Numbered from the stretch's first letter, positions 1 to 10,493 are shown. The stretch is 64,000 nt of DNA from Hydrogenophaga sp. (GCF_030656115.1 NZ_JAUSOO010000073.1:1-64000); one strand, 5' to 3'. The notes: generated by a model not told the origin, from the letters alone. Program-made: numbers and translations.

Positions 1-393
1 GTGCCAACTGCTGAGCAGGCACAGCAGGCGCAAGCCCAGATGGCCCTCAAACGCCGTCAAGGCGCACCACGGCTGCTGCAACCCAACCGCTCACAGGTTG
101 AGTTGCGCGCCTCGGACCTGGAGTCCTTGCTCCCCGCAGACCACCGAGCCCGCCTGGTGTGGGGCTACGTCGTACACCAAGACCTGAGCCAGCTGATCCT
201 TGACATCAAAGCGCGCGGCAGCAACGCCGGGCGTGCCGCCATCGACCCGCACATCCTCTTCGCGCTGTGGCTGTACGCCACGCTGCAGAGTGTGGGCAGC
301 GGGCGCGAATTGGCACGGTTGAGCCAGGAGCACGATGCCTACCGCTGGATCTGCGGGGGCGTCTCGGTGGACTACCACGCGCCAGTCAGCTGA
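1..393 (+). pseudogene. IS1182-type transposase, N-terminal remnant
   Basis: The 130-residue reading frame carries the N-terminal region typical of IS1182-family transposases: a segment like LLPADHRARLVWGYV, then IDPHILFALWLYATLQSVGS, then DAYRWICGGVSVDYH. After the last His the frame departs from the family pattern and stops within four residues, so the DDE catalytic domain is absent. The gene may begin before the window, since the GTG at base 1 is simply the first in-frame codon. It is a dead fragment left at the edge of the catabolic island. The following 190 bases hold nothing recognisable, and I could not find a terminal inverted repeat. Confidence 0.75.
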
Positions 394-588
394 CTGCTGC
401 AGGTGATCGCGCTCGGCTGAAGCCGACACCATTTTTATCAGGAAATTGACAGCCGTTCACACCGGCTTCCTACTGCATGGAAAGTGTCACTTTCTGCCAA
501 CTCAATGGAGTCCACATGCCATTGAGCACGCCTTGGCAACTGCACTACCGTACCTCCCATGCTGCTACACATCACCTCGCCCTCCGCC

Positions 589-1800
589 ATGGACCTTCCC
601 GAATTCAATCCACCTACTTCAGCTGCTCCTGCCACGCATGCCACCGGAGCACCCCTGGCAGGTGTGAAAGTGCTTGACCTCACCCGACTTTTGCCCGGGC
701 CCATGTGCACGCTGCACTTGGCCGACCTGGGTGCCGACGTGATCAAGATCGAGGACGCCGGCGCGGGCGATTACGCTTCAGCACCGGTGCGCGACATGGT
801 CAATCGTAACAAGCGGGGCATACGGCTAGATCTCAAGCACCCCCAAGGCGTGGCCGCGCTGCTGTCGCTCTGCGAAAGCGCCGATGTGCTGGTGGAAGGC
901 TTTCGCCCGGGAGTGATGGAGCGACTGGGCGTGGGCTGGGCCGCGGTGCATGCGCACAACCCCCGGCTGGTTTTCGCCAGCATCAGCGGCTACGGACAGA
1001 GTGGCCCGCTGCGCAACGAGCCTGGTCACGACATGAACTACAGCGCGCTGGTGGGCGTGGCCGACCAGATGGGAAGTCCTTCGGGTGAGCTGGCCTTGTC
1101 CAATGTGCCGGTGGCCGACCTGCTGGGGGGCACCATGACAGCGGTCATGGGCATACTGGCGGCCCTGTTCGATGCCACGCGCACGGGCAGGGGCCGGCAC
1201 GTGGACATCGCCATCGCCGACGGCCTGCTGGCCCATGCCGTGCTGCCCATGGCCGCGGTGCACCGCGAAGGCCGGCCGCGCGCGGCCAGCAGCGACCGCC
1301 TTACGGGCTTGCTGCCCTGCTACGCCTTCTACGAAACAGCCGATGGCCGCTTCCTGGCGGTGGGTGCGCTGGAGCGTAAGTTCTGGGACGCGTTCTGCCA
1401 ATGCCTGGGTCGCGAAGACCTGCAGGCGCAGCATGTGCCCGCTTCGCCCGAGGATTCGATGCGCCTGCGGGCCGAAGTGGCCAGGATCCTGCGCGCTCAG
1501 CCGCTGGCGCACTGGCAGGGCCTGTTCGAACATGCCCAGTGCTGTGTGACGCCTGTGCTGCGGCTGGACGAAGCGCTCGCGCACCCGCACTTCGTGGCGC
1601 GCGGCATGACGGTGGAGGTACACGGTGCCAATGGCCAGGTCATGCGACAGCTGGCCTGCCCGGTGCGCATGAGCGACTTTGAATTCCGCGTGGTGCGCCC
1701 GGCACCGCGACCCGGCGAGCACACCGACGAGGTGTTGCAGGAATCCGGCTGGAGCGAGCAGCGCGTGGCAGACTTGCGGGCGTTGGGCGTGCTCGGATAA
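589..1800 (+). CDS. alpha-methylacyl-CoA racemase-like CaiB/BaiF family protein
   Basis: About 403 residues, family III CoA-transferase fold. It opens with GVKVLDLTRLLPGPMC and carries GHDMNY (His147) and VADLLGGTM (Asp177). The 30-residue spacing equals that of the His126/Asp156 acid-base pair known in mycobacterial Mcr, so racemase activity on 2-methylacyl-CoA fits better than CoA transfer. Such an enzyme converts 2R-methyl to 2S-methyl thioesters before dehydrogenation. The start is uncertain: an in-frame ATG also lies at 559, and neither has a clear ribosome binding site. It precedes the AraC regulator on the same strand and probably belongs to the acyl-CoA pathway downstream. Cytoplasmic. 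Alternative: a CoA-transferase with unknown donor. Confidence 0.8.
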   Translation: MDLPEFNPPTSAAPATHATGAPLAGVKVLDLTRLLPGPMCTLHLADLGADVIKIEDAGAGDYASAPVRDMVNRNKRGIRLDLKHPQGVAALLSLCESADVLVEGFRPGVMERLGVGWAAVHAHNPRLVFASISGYGQSGPLRNEPGHDMNYSALVGVADQMGSPSGELALSNVPVADLLGGTMTAVMGILAALFDATRTGRGRHVDIAIADGLLAHAVLPMAAVHREGRPRAASSDRLTGLLPCYAFYETADGRFLAVGALERKFWDAFCQCLGREDLQAQHVPASPEDSMRLRAEVARILRAQPLAHWQGLFEHAQCCVTPVLRLDEALAHPHFVARGMTVEVHGANGQVMRQLACPVRMSDFEFRVVRPAPRPGEHTDEVLQESGWSEQRVADLRALGVLG

Positions 1801-1844
1801 AACCGCTTCATCCAGCCTGCATGCGCGCGTCCGCGCAACGGTCC

Positions 1845-2915
1845 ATGGCAGCCTCCACCTACCTCTCTCCGATCCAGCACACCATCGCCATTCCGCAGGT
1901 GATCCAGATCCTGCAGGGCGTGCGTTCGCGTGGCCTAGACTGGGAGCGGGTGCTGCGGCGGGCCAGCATTGCGCCAGCGCTGCTGGAGTCGCCCTTGTCC
2001 CGCGTTACCCAGGCGCAGTATGCGCGGCTGATCTTCGAACTGCGCCGCCTCACGCGCGACGAGCTCTGGGGCCTGTGCGCGCACCCTTTGCCGATGGGCA
2101 GCTTTGCCATGGGATGCGAACTGCTGGTGCACTGCAAGACCCTGGGTGAGGCCATGCACACCGGCCTGCGTTACTACCACCAGCAGTTGCACGACTTCGT
2201 GCCGCGCCTGCAGGTGAGCGAGGGCATGGCCACCTGTCGCCTGAGCGCGCGTGGCCCGGCCAATGCCGGCCTGATCTACGCCCAGCGTGTGTTCATGTTC
2301 TTCAGCTTTGGCCTGGCGTGCTGGCTGGTGGCGCGGCGCATTCCCTTGCGCGAGGTGATCTACACCCACCCGGAATCCGGTCTGCGCAGCGACGCTTCGC
2401 GCCTGTTTCAGGCGCCCGTGCGCTTCCAGCCCGACTGGATGGGCTACCGTTTCGACGCGCGCTGGCTGGAGCTTCCCGTGGTGCAGAACCGGGAGAGCCT
2501 GCGCGAATTCCTGCAGCAGGCGCCCACCAGTCTGCTGGTGAAATACCGCGACCAGACCAGCCTGACCGAGCGCATTCGCCGCCTGCTGCGGCGCTACCTG
2601 GCCGAAGACATGCCCTCGCTCGACGAAGTGAGCCAATCGCTGGCGATGACGCCGCAGACCCTGCGGCGCCATCTGCAGCGCGAAGGCCAGGGCTACCAGG
2701 CCATCAAGGACAGCCTGCGCCGCGACGTGGCCGTGGAGTACCTGTCGCAGCCCGACCTCACGCTGCTGGACATCGCCAACCGGCTGGGCTTTTCGGAAGC
2801 CAGCACCTTCCACCGCGCCTTCAAGGGCTGGACCGGACTGGCGCCGGGCGTGTACCGGCAACGCCGTCTGCAAGCGCAGGCACCCACTCAGGCGGACGCC
2901 GCAGCAGGCGACTGA
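1845..2915 (+). CDS. AraC-family transcriptional regulator
   Basis: About 356 residues. The N-terminal two thirds resemble the effector-binding domain (arabinose-binding-like, PF12625 type) of OruR/ArgR-like AraC proteins. The C-terminal 85 residues form the double helix-turn-helix: SLDEVSQSLAMTPQTLRRHL, then LLDIANRLGFSEASTFHRAF and GLAPGVYR. An in-frame ATG at 1821 is also possible, but 1845 removes an unconserved N-terminus. It lies between the racemase gene and the thiolase operon on the same strand. The 130-base gap after it probably holds the promoter of the 3048 operon, so it is the likely activator of the acyl-CoA genes. The inducer is unknown, perhaps the acid or its CoA ester. Confidence 0.88.
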   Translation: MAASTYLSPIQHTIAIPQVIQILQGVRSRGLDWERVLRRASIAPALLESPLSRVTQAQYARLIFELRRLTRDELWGLCAHPLPMGSFAMGCELLVHCKTLGEAMHTGLRYYHQQLHDFVPRLQVSEGMATCRLSARGPANAGLIYAQRVFMFFSFGLACWLVARRIPLREVIYTHPESGLRSDASRLFQAPVRFQPDWMGYRFDARWLELPVVQNRESLREFLQQAPTSLLVKYRDQTSLTERIRRLLRRYLAEDMPSLDEVSQSLAMTPQTLRRHLQREGQGYQAIKDSLRRDVAVEYLSQPDLTLLDIANRLGFSEASTFHRAFKGWTGLAPGVYRQRRLQAQAPTQADAAAGD

Positions 2916-3047
2916 CGCGCATCGGCAAGGTCCTGCGGATCGCGGCAGACTGAGCGTTTCTGCCAATCATTTTGGGCCTATCCGTTATTGGCCGCAGCGC
3001 CCCCGGCGCCCAAACTCGGGTCATTGTTTTTGACATGAGGACACCCG

Positions 3048-4241
3048 ATGAGCCAGATGCGCAGACCCGTTCACGTCGTGGGCGTGGGCATGATTCCCTT
3101 CACCAAACCCGGCGCCAGCGAGCCCTACACCGTCATGGGTGCGCGGGCCGCACAGGCCGCGCTGGCCGACGCGGGCGTGGACTACGCCGAGGTGCAGCAG
3201 GCCTATGTGGGCTACGTGTACGGTGACTCCACCGCCGGCCAGGCCGCCATCTACGGCGTGGGCCTGAGCGGCATACCAGTCTTCAACGTCAACAACAATT
3301 GCTCTACCGGCTCCAGTGCGCTGTTCCTGGCGCGCCAGGCGGTGGAGAGCGGCATGATCGAATGCGCCATTGCGCTGGGCTTCGAGCAGATGGTGCCGGG
3401 CGCGCTCAAGGGCGCTTACGACGACCGGCCTTCGCCCATGGCGCGCTTCGCCGACGTGATGACCGAGCATCAGGGCTTCGAGGCCGGCGTGCCCCGCGCC
3501 GCACAGTTTTTCGGCGGCGCCGGGCGCGACTACATGGCGCAGTACGGCATCCGCGCCGACACCTTCGGCCGCATCTCGGTCAAGGCGCGCCAGCACGCCG
3601 CACGCAACCCACTCGCTGTGTTCCGCCAGACCCTCACGCTCGACGAGGTGATGGCCGCGCCCACCGTGTTCGACCCCATGACACGCTTCCAGTGCTGCCC
3701 GCCCACCTGCGGTGCCGCAGCGGCCATCGTGTGTTCGGCCGAGTTCGCCAAGAAGCACGGGCTGGACGCCAGCGTGGTGATCGCCGCCCAGGCCATGACC
3801 ACCGACACGCCCAGCACCTTCGAGACAGGCGACATGCGCAAGGTCGTGGGCTACGACATGACCGCAGCCGCCGCGCAGCAGGTGTACGAGGACGCCGGCA
3901 TCGGCCCCGATGACCTGGACGTGGTGGAACTGCACGACTGCTTCACTGCCAACGAACTCATCACCTATGAAGCCCTGGGCCTGACACCCGAAGGCACGGC
4001 CGAGCGCTTCATCGTGGAAGGCGACAACACCTACGGCGGTCGCATCGTCACCAACCCGTCGGGCGGGTTGCTGTCCAAGGGCCACCCGCTGGGCGCCACC
4101 GGGCTGGCGCAGTGCGCCGAACTGGTGTGGCAACTGCGCGGTCAGGCCGAGCAGCGGCAGGTGGAAGGCGCGCGGCTGGCGCTGCAGCACAACCTGGGGC
4201 TGGGCGGGGCCTGCGTGGTCACGCTGTACGCCAAGGCCTGA
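3048..4241 (+). CDS. SCPx/lipid-transfer-type thiolase
   Basis: A 397-residue thiolase-superfamily enzyme of the SCP-x/Ltp class. The nucleophile is Cys85 in NNNCSTGSSAL, the second His is in HDCF (296-299), and the C-terminal SKGHPLGATG motif supplies His346. All elements needed for thiolytic cleavage of a 3-ketoacyl-CoA are therefore present, unlike the second thiolase-fold gene at 12535. The start is supported by a GAGGA tract about ten bases upstream. It is the first gene of a run ending at 10493, in which MaoC subunits, an SDR, an acyl-CoA dehydrogenase, a ligase and an isomerase follow with overlaps or short gaps. Expected role: the last step of a beta-oxidation cycle releasing acetyl- or propionyl-CoA. 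Confidence 0.88.
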   Translation: MSQMRRPVHVVGVGMIPFTKPGASEPYTVMGARAAQAALADAGVDYAEVQQAYVGYVYGDSTAGQAAIYGVGLSGIPVFNVNNNCSTGSSALFLARQAVESGMIECAIALGFEQMVPGALKGAYDDRPSPMARFADVMTEHQGFEAGVPRAAQFFGGAGRDYMAQYGIRADTFGRISVKARQHAARNPLAVFRQTLTLDEVMAAPTVFDPMTRFQCCPPTCGAAAAIVCSAEFAKKHGLDASVVIAAQAMTTDTPSTFETGDMRKVVGYDMTAAAAQQVYEDAGIGPDDLDVVELHDCFTANELITYEALGLTPEGTAERFIVEGDNTYGGRIVTNPSGGLLSKGHPLGATGLAQCAELVWQLRGQAEQRQVEGARLALQHNLGLGGACVVTLYAKA

Positions 4242-4252
4242 GGAGCCAGGCC

Positions 4253-4711
4253 ATGATCGATCGAAAGTACATCGGCCACACCATGGCTCCCTTCAAAGTC
4301 GCGGTGGAAGCGGGGCGACTGCGCTTCTTCGCCAAGGCCACCGGACAGACCGATCCTGTCTACAGCCAGGATGAAGCGGCGCGAGCCGCAGGCCACCCCG
4401 GCCTGCCCGTGCCGCCCACCTTCCTGTTCTGCCTCGAAATGGAGTCGCCCGATCCGGCCGCCATCCGCAACCTGCTGGGACTGGACTACAAGCGCCTGCT
4501 GCACGGCGAGCAGGGCTTCACCTACCACCGCATGGCCCATGCGGGCGACGTGCTGAGCTTCGAGCAGCGCATTGAAGACATCTACGACAAGAAAGGCGGC
4601 GCGCTGGAATTCGTGGTGCGCAAGACGCGCGTGAGCAACCAGCGGGGCGAACACGTGGCCGATCTGCGTGGCGTCACGGTCATGCGCCAGCCGGAAAAGG
4701 AGAGCGCATGA
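4253..4711 (+). CDS. MaoC-like hydratase subunit, non-catalytic (FAS1-like dehydratase domain)
   Basis: 152 residues with a single hot-dog domain of the MaoC N-terminal type (KYIGHTMAPFKVAVEAGRLRFFAKATG...DPVY). At the place where hydratase-2 enzymes carry Asp-x(4)-His it reads TDPVYSQDEA, so the catalytic His is missing. This resembles the structural half of heteromeric hydratases such as the N-terminal domain of ChsH2. The start ATG at 4253 follows GGAG, twelve bases after the thiolase stop. Its stop overlaps the start of the catalytic MaoC gene at 4708 (ATGA), which suggests translational coupling and a heteromeric enzyme adding water to a bulky enoyl-CoA. Confidence 0.82.
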   Translation: MIDRKYIGHTMAPFKVAVEAGRLRFFAKATGQTDPVYSQDEAARAAGHPGLPVPPTFLFCLEMESPDPAAIRNLLGLDYKRLLHGEQGFTYHRMAHAGDVLSFEQRIEDIYDKKGGALEFVVRKTRVSNQRGEHVADLRGVTVMRQPEKESA

Positions 4712-5136
4712 ACACCGTGACACCTGTTCGCTTTGACAACGTCAATGTGGGCGATGCGCTGCCGGCGCTGGACCTTCCGCCCCTGAGCCGCCTGACCCTG
4801 GCGCTCTACTGCGGCGCCTCGGGCGACCACAACCCCATTCACGTGGACCTGGACTTTGCAAAAGAAGCCGGCATGCCCGACGTGTTCGCCCACGGCATGT
4901 TGTCCATGGCCTGGCTGGGGCGTGCGCTGACCGACTGGGTGCCCCAGTCTGCCTTGCGCGACTTCAACGTGCGCTTCGCCGCCATCACCCATGTGGGCGA
5001 AAGCATCCGCTGCACCGGCACGGTGACCGAAAAATTCGAGCACGACGGTGAACGCCTCGTGCGTGTGAGCCTGGCCACCACCAACGAGGCCGGCGTGCAA
5101 AAACTGCTGGGTGAGGCTGTTCTGAGCCTGCCCTGA
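4708..5136 (+). CDS. MaoC-like enoyl-CoA hydratase, catalytic subunit
   Basis: 142 residues forming one hot-dog fold. The hydratase-2 signature is intact: SGDHNPIHVD with Asp40 and His45, followed by FAHGMLSMAWLG. It should hydrate a 2-enoyl-CoA, giving the R-3-hydroxyacyl-CoA in known family members. Its start overlaps the stop of the non-catalytic partner gene, and the two proteins together resemble the ChsH1/ChsH2 arrangement of steroid side-chain degradation. The SDR gene begins 25 bases downstream and could oxidise the product. Cytoplasmic. The substrate is not deducible from the sequence. Confidence 0.86.
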   Translation: MNTVTPVRFDNVNVGDALPALDLPPLSRLTLALYCGASGDHNPIHVDLDFAKEAGMPDVFAHGMLSMAWLGRALTDWVPQSALRDFNVRFAAITHVGESIRCTGTVTEKFEHDGERLVRVSLATTNEAGVQKLLGEAVLSLP

Positions 5137-5161
5137 AACCTCCACACAAAGGAAATCCGAC

Positions 5162-5985
5162 ATGACCCAAAAACTCGAAGGCAAGGTGGCCCTGGTGTCC
5201 GGCTCTGGCCGGGGCATTGGCCGCGAGATCGCTCTCAAGCTCGCCAGCGAAGGCGCCCGTGTGGTGATCAACGACCTGGACGCCGCACCGGCCGAACAGA
5301 CCGTGGCCGACATCGTTTCGCGCGGCGGCCAGGCCGTGGCCTGCGTGGGCAGCGTGACCGATGCCGACTTTGGCGACAAGTTCGTGAAGACCGCGCTGGA
5401 CGCCTTCGGGGGCGTCGACATCATCGTCAACAACGCCGGCTACACCTGGGACAACGTGGTGCAGAAGATGAGCGACGAACAATGGGAAGCCATGCTCGCG
5501 GTGCACCTGACGGCGCCGTTCCGCATCCTGCGCGCAGCCTCCGGCTTCATCCGTGATGCAGCCAAACGCGAGGCCGAAGCGGGTGCGCCGGTGTTCCGCA
5601 AGGTGGTGAACATCTCGTCCACCTCGGGCGTGTACGGCAACGCCGGCCAGGCCAATTACGCGGCGGCCAAGGCGGGCATCAACGGCCTGACCAAGGCCAT
5701 GGCCAAGGAATGGGGTCGCTACAAGGTCAACGTCAACAGCGTGGCCTTCGGCCTGATCATGACGCGCCTGACCGAAGCCGCGGCCGATGCCGACGCGAAG
5801 ATCGACATCGCCGGCCAGCAGATCAAGGTGGGCGTGAACCCGCAGGTGCTCAAGAACGCCGAAGCGCTGATCCCGCTGGGCCGTGGCGGCACACCCGAAG
5901 AAGCGGCGGGTGCGGTCTACATGTTCTGCATTCCGGAGTCCAACTATGTGAGTGGCCAGGTGCTGGTGTGCGGCGGAGGCCGGCC

Positions 5986-5989
<4 letters not shown>
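5162..5989 (+). CDS. short-chain dehydrogenase/reductase
   Basis: 275-residue classical SDR. The nucleotide-binding motif GSGRGIG spans residues 14-20, NNAG lies near 90, a catalytic Ser is in the ISSTSG strand (about 153), and Tyr166 and Lys170 form YAAAK. An acidic residue after the second strand (INDLD) favours NAD over NADP. It probably acts as a 3-hydroxyacyl-CoA dehydrogenase on the MaoC product. The start has GGAAA seven bases upstream. Its stop overlaps the GTG start of the acyl-CoA dehydrogenase gene (GTGA), so the two are coupled. Confidence 0.87.
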
Positions 5990-7158
<1,169 letters not shown>

Positions 7159-7177
7159 CCCCTTCCAGAAAAAAGAC

Positions 7178-8902
7178 ATGAGACAAGTCGCCCCGCTGCC
7201 TGCGCATTACCGGTACTGGCCCCGCGGCGTGCCGCATACCCTGCGCGTGCCCCAGGTCACGCTGAACCACTACCTGAAAGTGGCCGCACAGCGCTACCCT
7301 GACAAGCCGGCCATTGTGTTCTGCGGCCAAATGCTCAGCTACGCCGAACTGCTGCGCCAGGTGAACGTGCTCGCGGGCTATCTGCAGCACACACTGGGCG
7401 TGGCGCGCGGCGACCGGGTGTTGCTGATGAGCCAGAACGGGCCGCAGTTTGTGGTGGCCTATTACGCCGCGTTGCGCGCGGGTGCGGCCATCGTGCCGGT
7501 CAACCCTATGAGCACCACGCCGGAACTGGCCTTCTATGTGCGCGACAGCGGTGCCCGTGTGGCCCTGGTGGCGTGCGACTTGTTGCCCCAGATCCTCCCG
7601 CTGCTGCGCCAGGGTGGCGACGAGTCTCTGCAGAATCTGGTGCTGCACCGCTACGCCGACGGCCTGCCGCAGGTGCCCGACGACAGCCTGCCCGAGGCCA
7701 TGCGCGCCGACATGCCAGCTACGCTGCCAGAAGGCGCGCACCGGTTTACCGACGCGCTGACGGCTGAGCAGGCGCCGCGCGCGAGTGAGAGCAGCCCGGA
7801 CGATCTGGCCGTGCTGCCTTACACCTCGGGCACCACCGGCCACCCCAAGGGCTGCTGCCACAGCCATCGCAGCGTGCTGGCCTCCAACCTCGCCTCGCAG
7901 GTGTGGCGCGGCTTGCACGGCGACGCGGTGTTCCTGTGCGTGGCGCCGCTGTTCCACATGCTGGGCATGCAGAACGGCATGAACATGCCGCTCACGCTGG
8001 GCGCCACCATCGTCATGATGCCGCGCTGGAACGCCGCACAGGCGGTGGAACTGGTGGAGCGCCACCGCGTGACGGTGTGGACCGCACCGCCGGCCATGGT
8101 GATCGACTTCTTTGCCCAACCCGAGGCGCAGACCCGCGACCTCTCCAGCCTGGCCCTGTTGTCAGGCGGTGGCGCGGCCATGCCCGAAGCGGTGGCCACC
8201 TTGCTGGCTGACCGCTTTGGGCTGCAGTACAACGAAGCCTACGGCCTGTCGGAGACGGCGGCCTTTCTGCACGCCAACCCGGTGGCGCGCGGCAAGCGCC
8301 AGTGCCTGGGCATGCCCACGCAGGGCGTGGACTCGCGCATCGTCGACCCGGTCACTTTGCAAGAGCTGCCGCCCGGCGAAGTAGGTGAGCTGGTCACGCG
8401 CGGCGAGCAGGTGATGACCGGCTACTGGCGCAACCCCGAGGCCGATGCGGCCGCCTTCATCGAGCTCGATGGCCTGCGATTTTTCCGCACCGGCGACTTG
8501 GCCCATGTGGACGAAGAGGGCTACTTCTTCATGCGCGACCGGCTCAAGCGCATGGTGAATGCGTCGGGCTTCAAGGTGTGGCCGGCCGAGGTGGAGAGTG
8601 CGCTGTACGAACATCCCGCCATCCACGAAGCCTGTATCGTCGGCGTGCCCGACGAGCGCCGTGGCGAAACGGTGAAGGCGCTGATCGTGCTCAAGCCCGA
8701 ACACCGCGGCCGCGTGAGCGAGCAGAACATCATCGACTGGAGCCGTCAGCGCATGGCGGTCTACAAGGCGCCGCGCCTGGTGCGCTTCATGGACAGCCTG
8801 CCCAAGTCGGGCACCGGCAAGATCCTGTGGCGAGAGCTGCAGGCGGCCGAGCAAAGCGCTTCATCCACGACTGAACCTTCCCCTGAAGAAAGCGGCACAT
8901 GA
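7178..8902 (+). CDS. AMP-forming acyl-CoA ligase
   Basis: 574-residue ANL-superfamily enzyme that activates a carboxylic acid with ATP and CoA. The P-loop TSGTTGHPKG lies at about residues 216-225, the YGLSET adenine motif follows near 350, and RTGDL and the catalytic Lys region PKSGTGKI lie towards the end. The start at 7178 is preferred over an in-frame ATG at 7130 that lies inside the dehydrogenase gene. Its stop overlaps the next ATG (ATGA). This is one of two ligases in the island, the other being at 17792. Their different lengths suggest different acids or successive intermediates. Confidence 0.9.
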   Translation: MRQVAPLPAHYRYWPRGVPHTLRVPQVTLNHYLKVAAQRYPDKPAIVFCGQMLSYAELLRQVNVLAGYLQHTLGVARGDRVLLMSQNGPQFVVAYYAALRAGAAIVPVNPMSTTPELAFYVRDSGARVALVACDLLPQILPLLRQGGDESLQNLVLHRYADGLPQVPDDSLPEAMRADMPATLPEGAHRFTDALTAEQAPRASESSPDDLAVLPYTSGTTGHPKGCCHSHRSVLASNLASQVWRGLHGDAVFLCVAPLFHMLGMQNGMNMPLTLGATIVMMPRWNAAQAVELVERHRVTVWTAPPAMVIDFFAQPEAQTRDLSSLALLSGGGAAMPEAVATLLADRFGLQYNEAYGLSETAAFLHANPVARGKRQCLGMPTQGVDSRIVDPVTLQELPPGEVGELVTRGEQVMTGYWRNPEADAAAFIELDGLRFFRTGDLAHVDEEGYFFMRDRLKRMVNASGFKVWPAEVESALYEHPAIHEACIVGVPDERRGETVKALIVLKPEHRGRVSEQNIIDWSRQRMAVYKAPRLVRFMDSLPKSGTGKILWRELQAAEQSASSTTEPSPEESGT

Positions 8903-9693
8903 GCAACGACCCCTTTGATTTTTCCGGCCGATCGGTCTTTGTGGCCGGCGGCAGCAGCGGCATCAACCTGGGCATCGCCCACGCCTTTGCGGCAGCGGGC
9001 GCGAACGTGGCCATTGCCAGCCGCAACGCGGAACGCGTGGCCGGAGCCGTGGCCGAGTTGCAGGCGCACGGCACCCAGGTGCGCGGTTACAGCGCCGACG
9101 TGCGCGACGCCGACGCCATTGCTGATGTGCTGGCCCAGGCGCGCGCCGCCATCGGACCGTTCGATGTGCTGGTCTCCGGCGCGGCGGGCAATTTTGTGGC
9201 GCCCGCGCTGGGCATGTCGGCCAAGGGCTTTCGCACCGTGGTCGACATCGACCTCAACGGCACCTTCCACGTGCTGCGTGCCGGCCACGAACACCTCAAA
9301 AAGCCAGGTGCCTGCGTGCTCAACATCTCCGCGCCGCAGGCCTTCAACCCGACGCCGCTGCAGGCGCACGTCTGTGCCGCCAAGGCGGGCGTGGACATGC
9401 TCACCCGGGTGCTCGCCATGGAATGGGGCCCCGAGGGTGTGCGGATCAATTCCATCGTGCCCGGCCCCATTGGCGACACCGAAGGCGTGCGCCGCCTCGC
9501 CCCCACCCCTGAGGCCTTGGAGCGCATGGAGCAGAGCATTCCGCTGCGCCGCATGGGCCGGGTGGAAGAGATCGCCCACATGGCGCTGTTCCTCGCCTCG
9601 TCGCGCGCGCAGTTCGTGACCGGCGCGGTCATACCGGTGGACGGCGGCAGCTCGCTAGGTGGTGGCCGCGACCTGTCCGGAGGGTTGTCATGA
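8899..9693 (+). CDS. SDR of the 2,4-dienoyl-CoA reductase type
   Basis: 264 residues. The cofactor loop is GGSSGIN (18-23), and SGAAGNF (93-99) is the hallmark of DECR-type 2,4-dienoyl-CoA reductases. The usual YxxxK is replaced by HVCAAK (His157 to Lys162). Lack of Tyr at that position is normal in DECR enzymes, so this is not a broken gene. The SRN after the second strand suggests NADPH. It would remove a 4,5 double bond in an unsaturated intermediate. It is coupled by ATGA overlaps to the ligase before it and the isomerase after it. Confidence 0.82.
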   Translation: MSNDPFDFSGRSVFVAGGSSGINLGIAHAFAAAGANVAIASRNAERVAGAVAELQAHGTQVRGYSADVRDADAIADVLAQARAAIGPFDVLVSGAAGNFVAPALGMSAKGFRTVVDIDLNGTFHVLRAGHEHLKKPGACVLNISAPQAFNPTPLQAHVCAAKAGVDMLTRVLAMEWGPEGVRINSIVPGPIGDTEGVRRLAPTPEALERMEQSIPLRRMGRVEEIAHMALFLASSRAQFVTGAVIPVDGGSSLGGGRDLSGGLS

Positions 9694-10493
9694 GCGAGGT
9701 GTCGGCTCTGCTGTTCGAGGTGCGCGACCAGGTCGCCACCATCACCTTCAACAACCCCGCCAAACGCAACGTCTTCGACGCCGAAGTGCGCGAGCGACTG
9801 GCCGACGTGGTGGGCCAGGTGCGGCGCGACGCAGGCATCCGCGCCGTGGTGCTTACCGGTGCGGGCGGCCACTTCTGTTCAGGCGGTGACTTGCGCAACA
9901 TCGCCGCTGCCGGGCTGGACACCGCCGGCTGGCGCCACCGCATGCGCAGCCTGCACGAATGGTTGCACGACCTGATCACGCTGGACCGTCCGGTGATCGC
10001 TGCGGTGGACGGTGCCGCCGCAGGCGCCGGCTTCAGCCTGGCCATGATGGCGGACTTCGTGCTGGCCACGCCGCGCGCGACGTTCTGCATGTCGTTTCTG
10101 AAGGTGGGCCTGGTGCCCGACATGGCGGCCTTTTACACGCTGCCCCGCATCGTGGGCGTGCAGCGTGCCAAGGAGCTGATGCTGTCTGCTCGCGACGTGG
10201 GGGCAGACGAGGCCTTGCGACTGGGGCTGGTGATGGAGTTGCATGCGCCTGAAGCCTTGTTGGACCGTGCGCAGGCGCTGGCCACCAGCTTTGTGGGCGC
10301 TTCGCCTACGGCGGTGAGTCTCATCAAGCGGGCGCTGGAGCAGGCGCCTGGTGCGAGTCTGGCTGCGTTGGTGGATGCGGAGGTCAATGCGCAGGCCTTG
10401 GCGGCTGCGACGCCTGAGCATCGGGAGGCGGTGAGGTGTTTTCTGGAGAAGCAGCCTTTGCCGTTTGTTTGGCCTGTGGATGTGAAGCCTTGA
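9690..10493 (+). CDS. enoyl-CoA hydratase/isomerase, PaaG-like
   Basis: 267-residue crotonase-fold protein. The oxyanion-hole strands are present (HFCSGGDL and AAAGAGFSLAMMAD). The first Glu of true hydratases (usual QPE) is replaced, the segment reading MSFLKVGLVPDMAAFYTLPR, with Asp144 in the position used by PaaG/ECI-type isomerases. Shifting a 3-ene to a 2-ene is therefore more likely than hydration, and hydration is already covered by the MaoC pair. It overlaps the preceding SDR gene by four bases and is the last gene before the long inverted repeat, so it probably ends this transcription unit. Confidence 0.83.
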   Translation: MSEVSALLFEVRDQVATITFNNPAKRNVFDAEVRERLADVVGQVRRDAGIRAVVLTGAGGHFCSGGDLRNIAAAGLDTAGWRHRMRSLHEWLHDLITLDRPVIAAVDGAAAGAGFSLAMMADFVLATPRATFCMSFLKVGLVPDMAAFYTLPRIVGVQRAKELMLSARDVGADEALRLGLVMELHAPEALLDRAQALATSFVGASPTAVSLIKRALEQAPGASLAALVDAEVNAQALAAATPEHREAVRCFLEKQPLPFVWPVDVKP

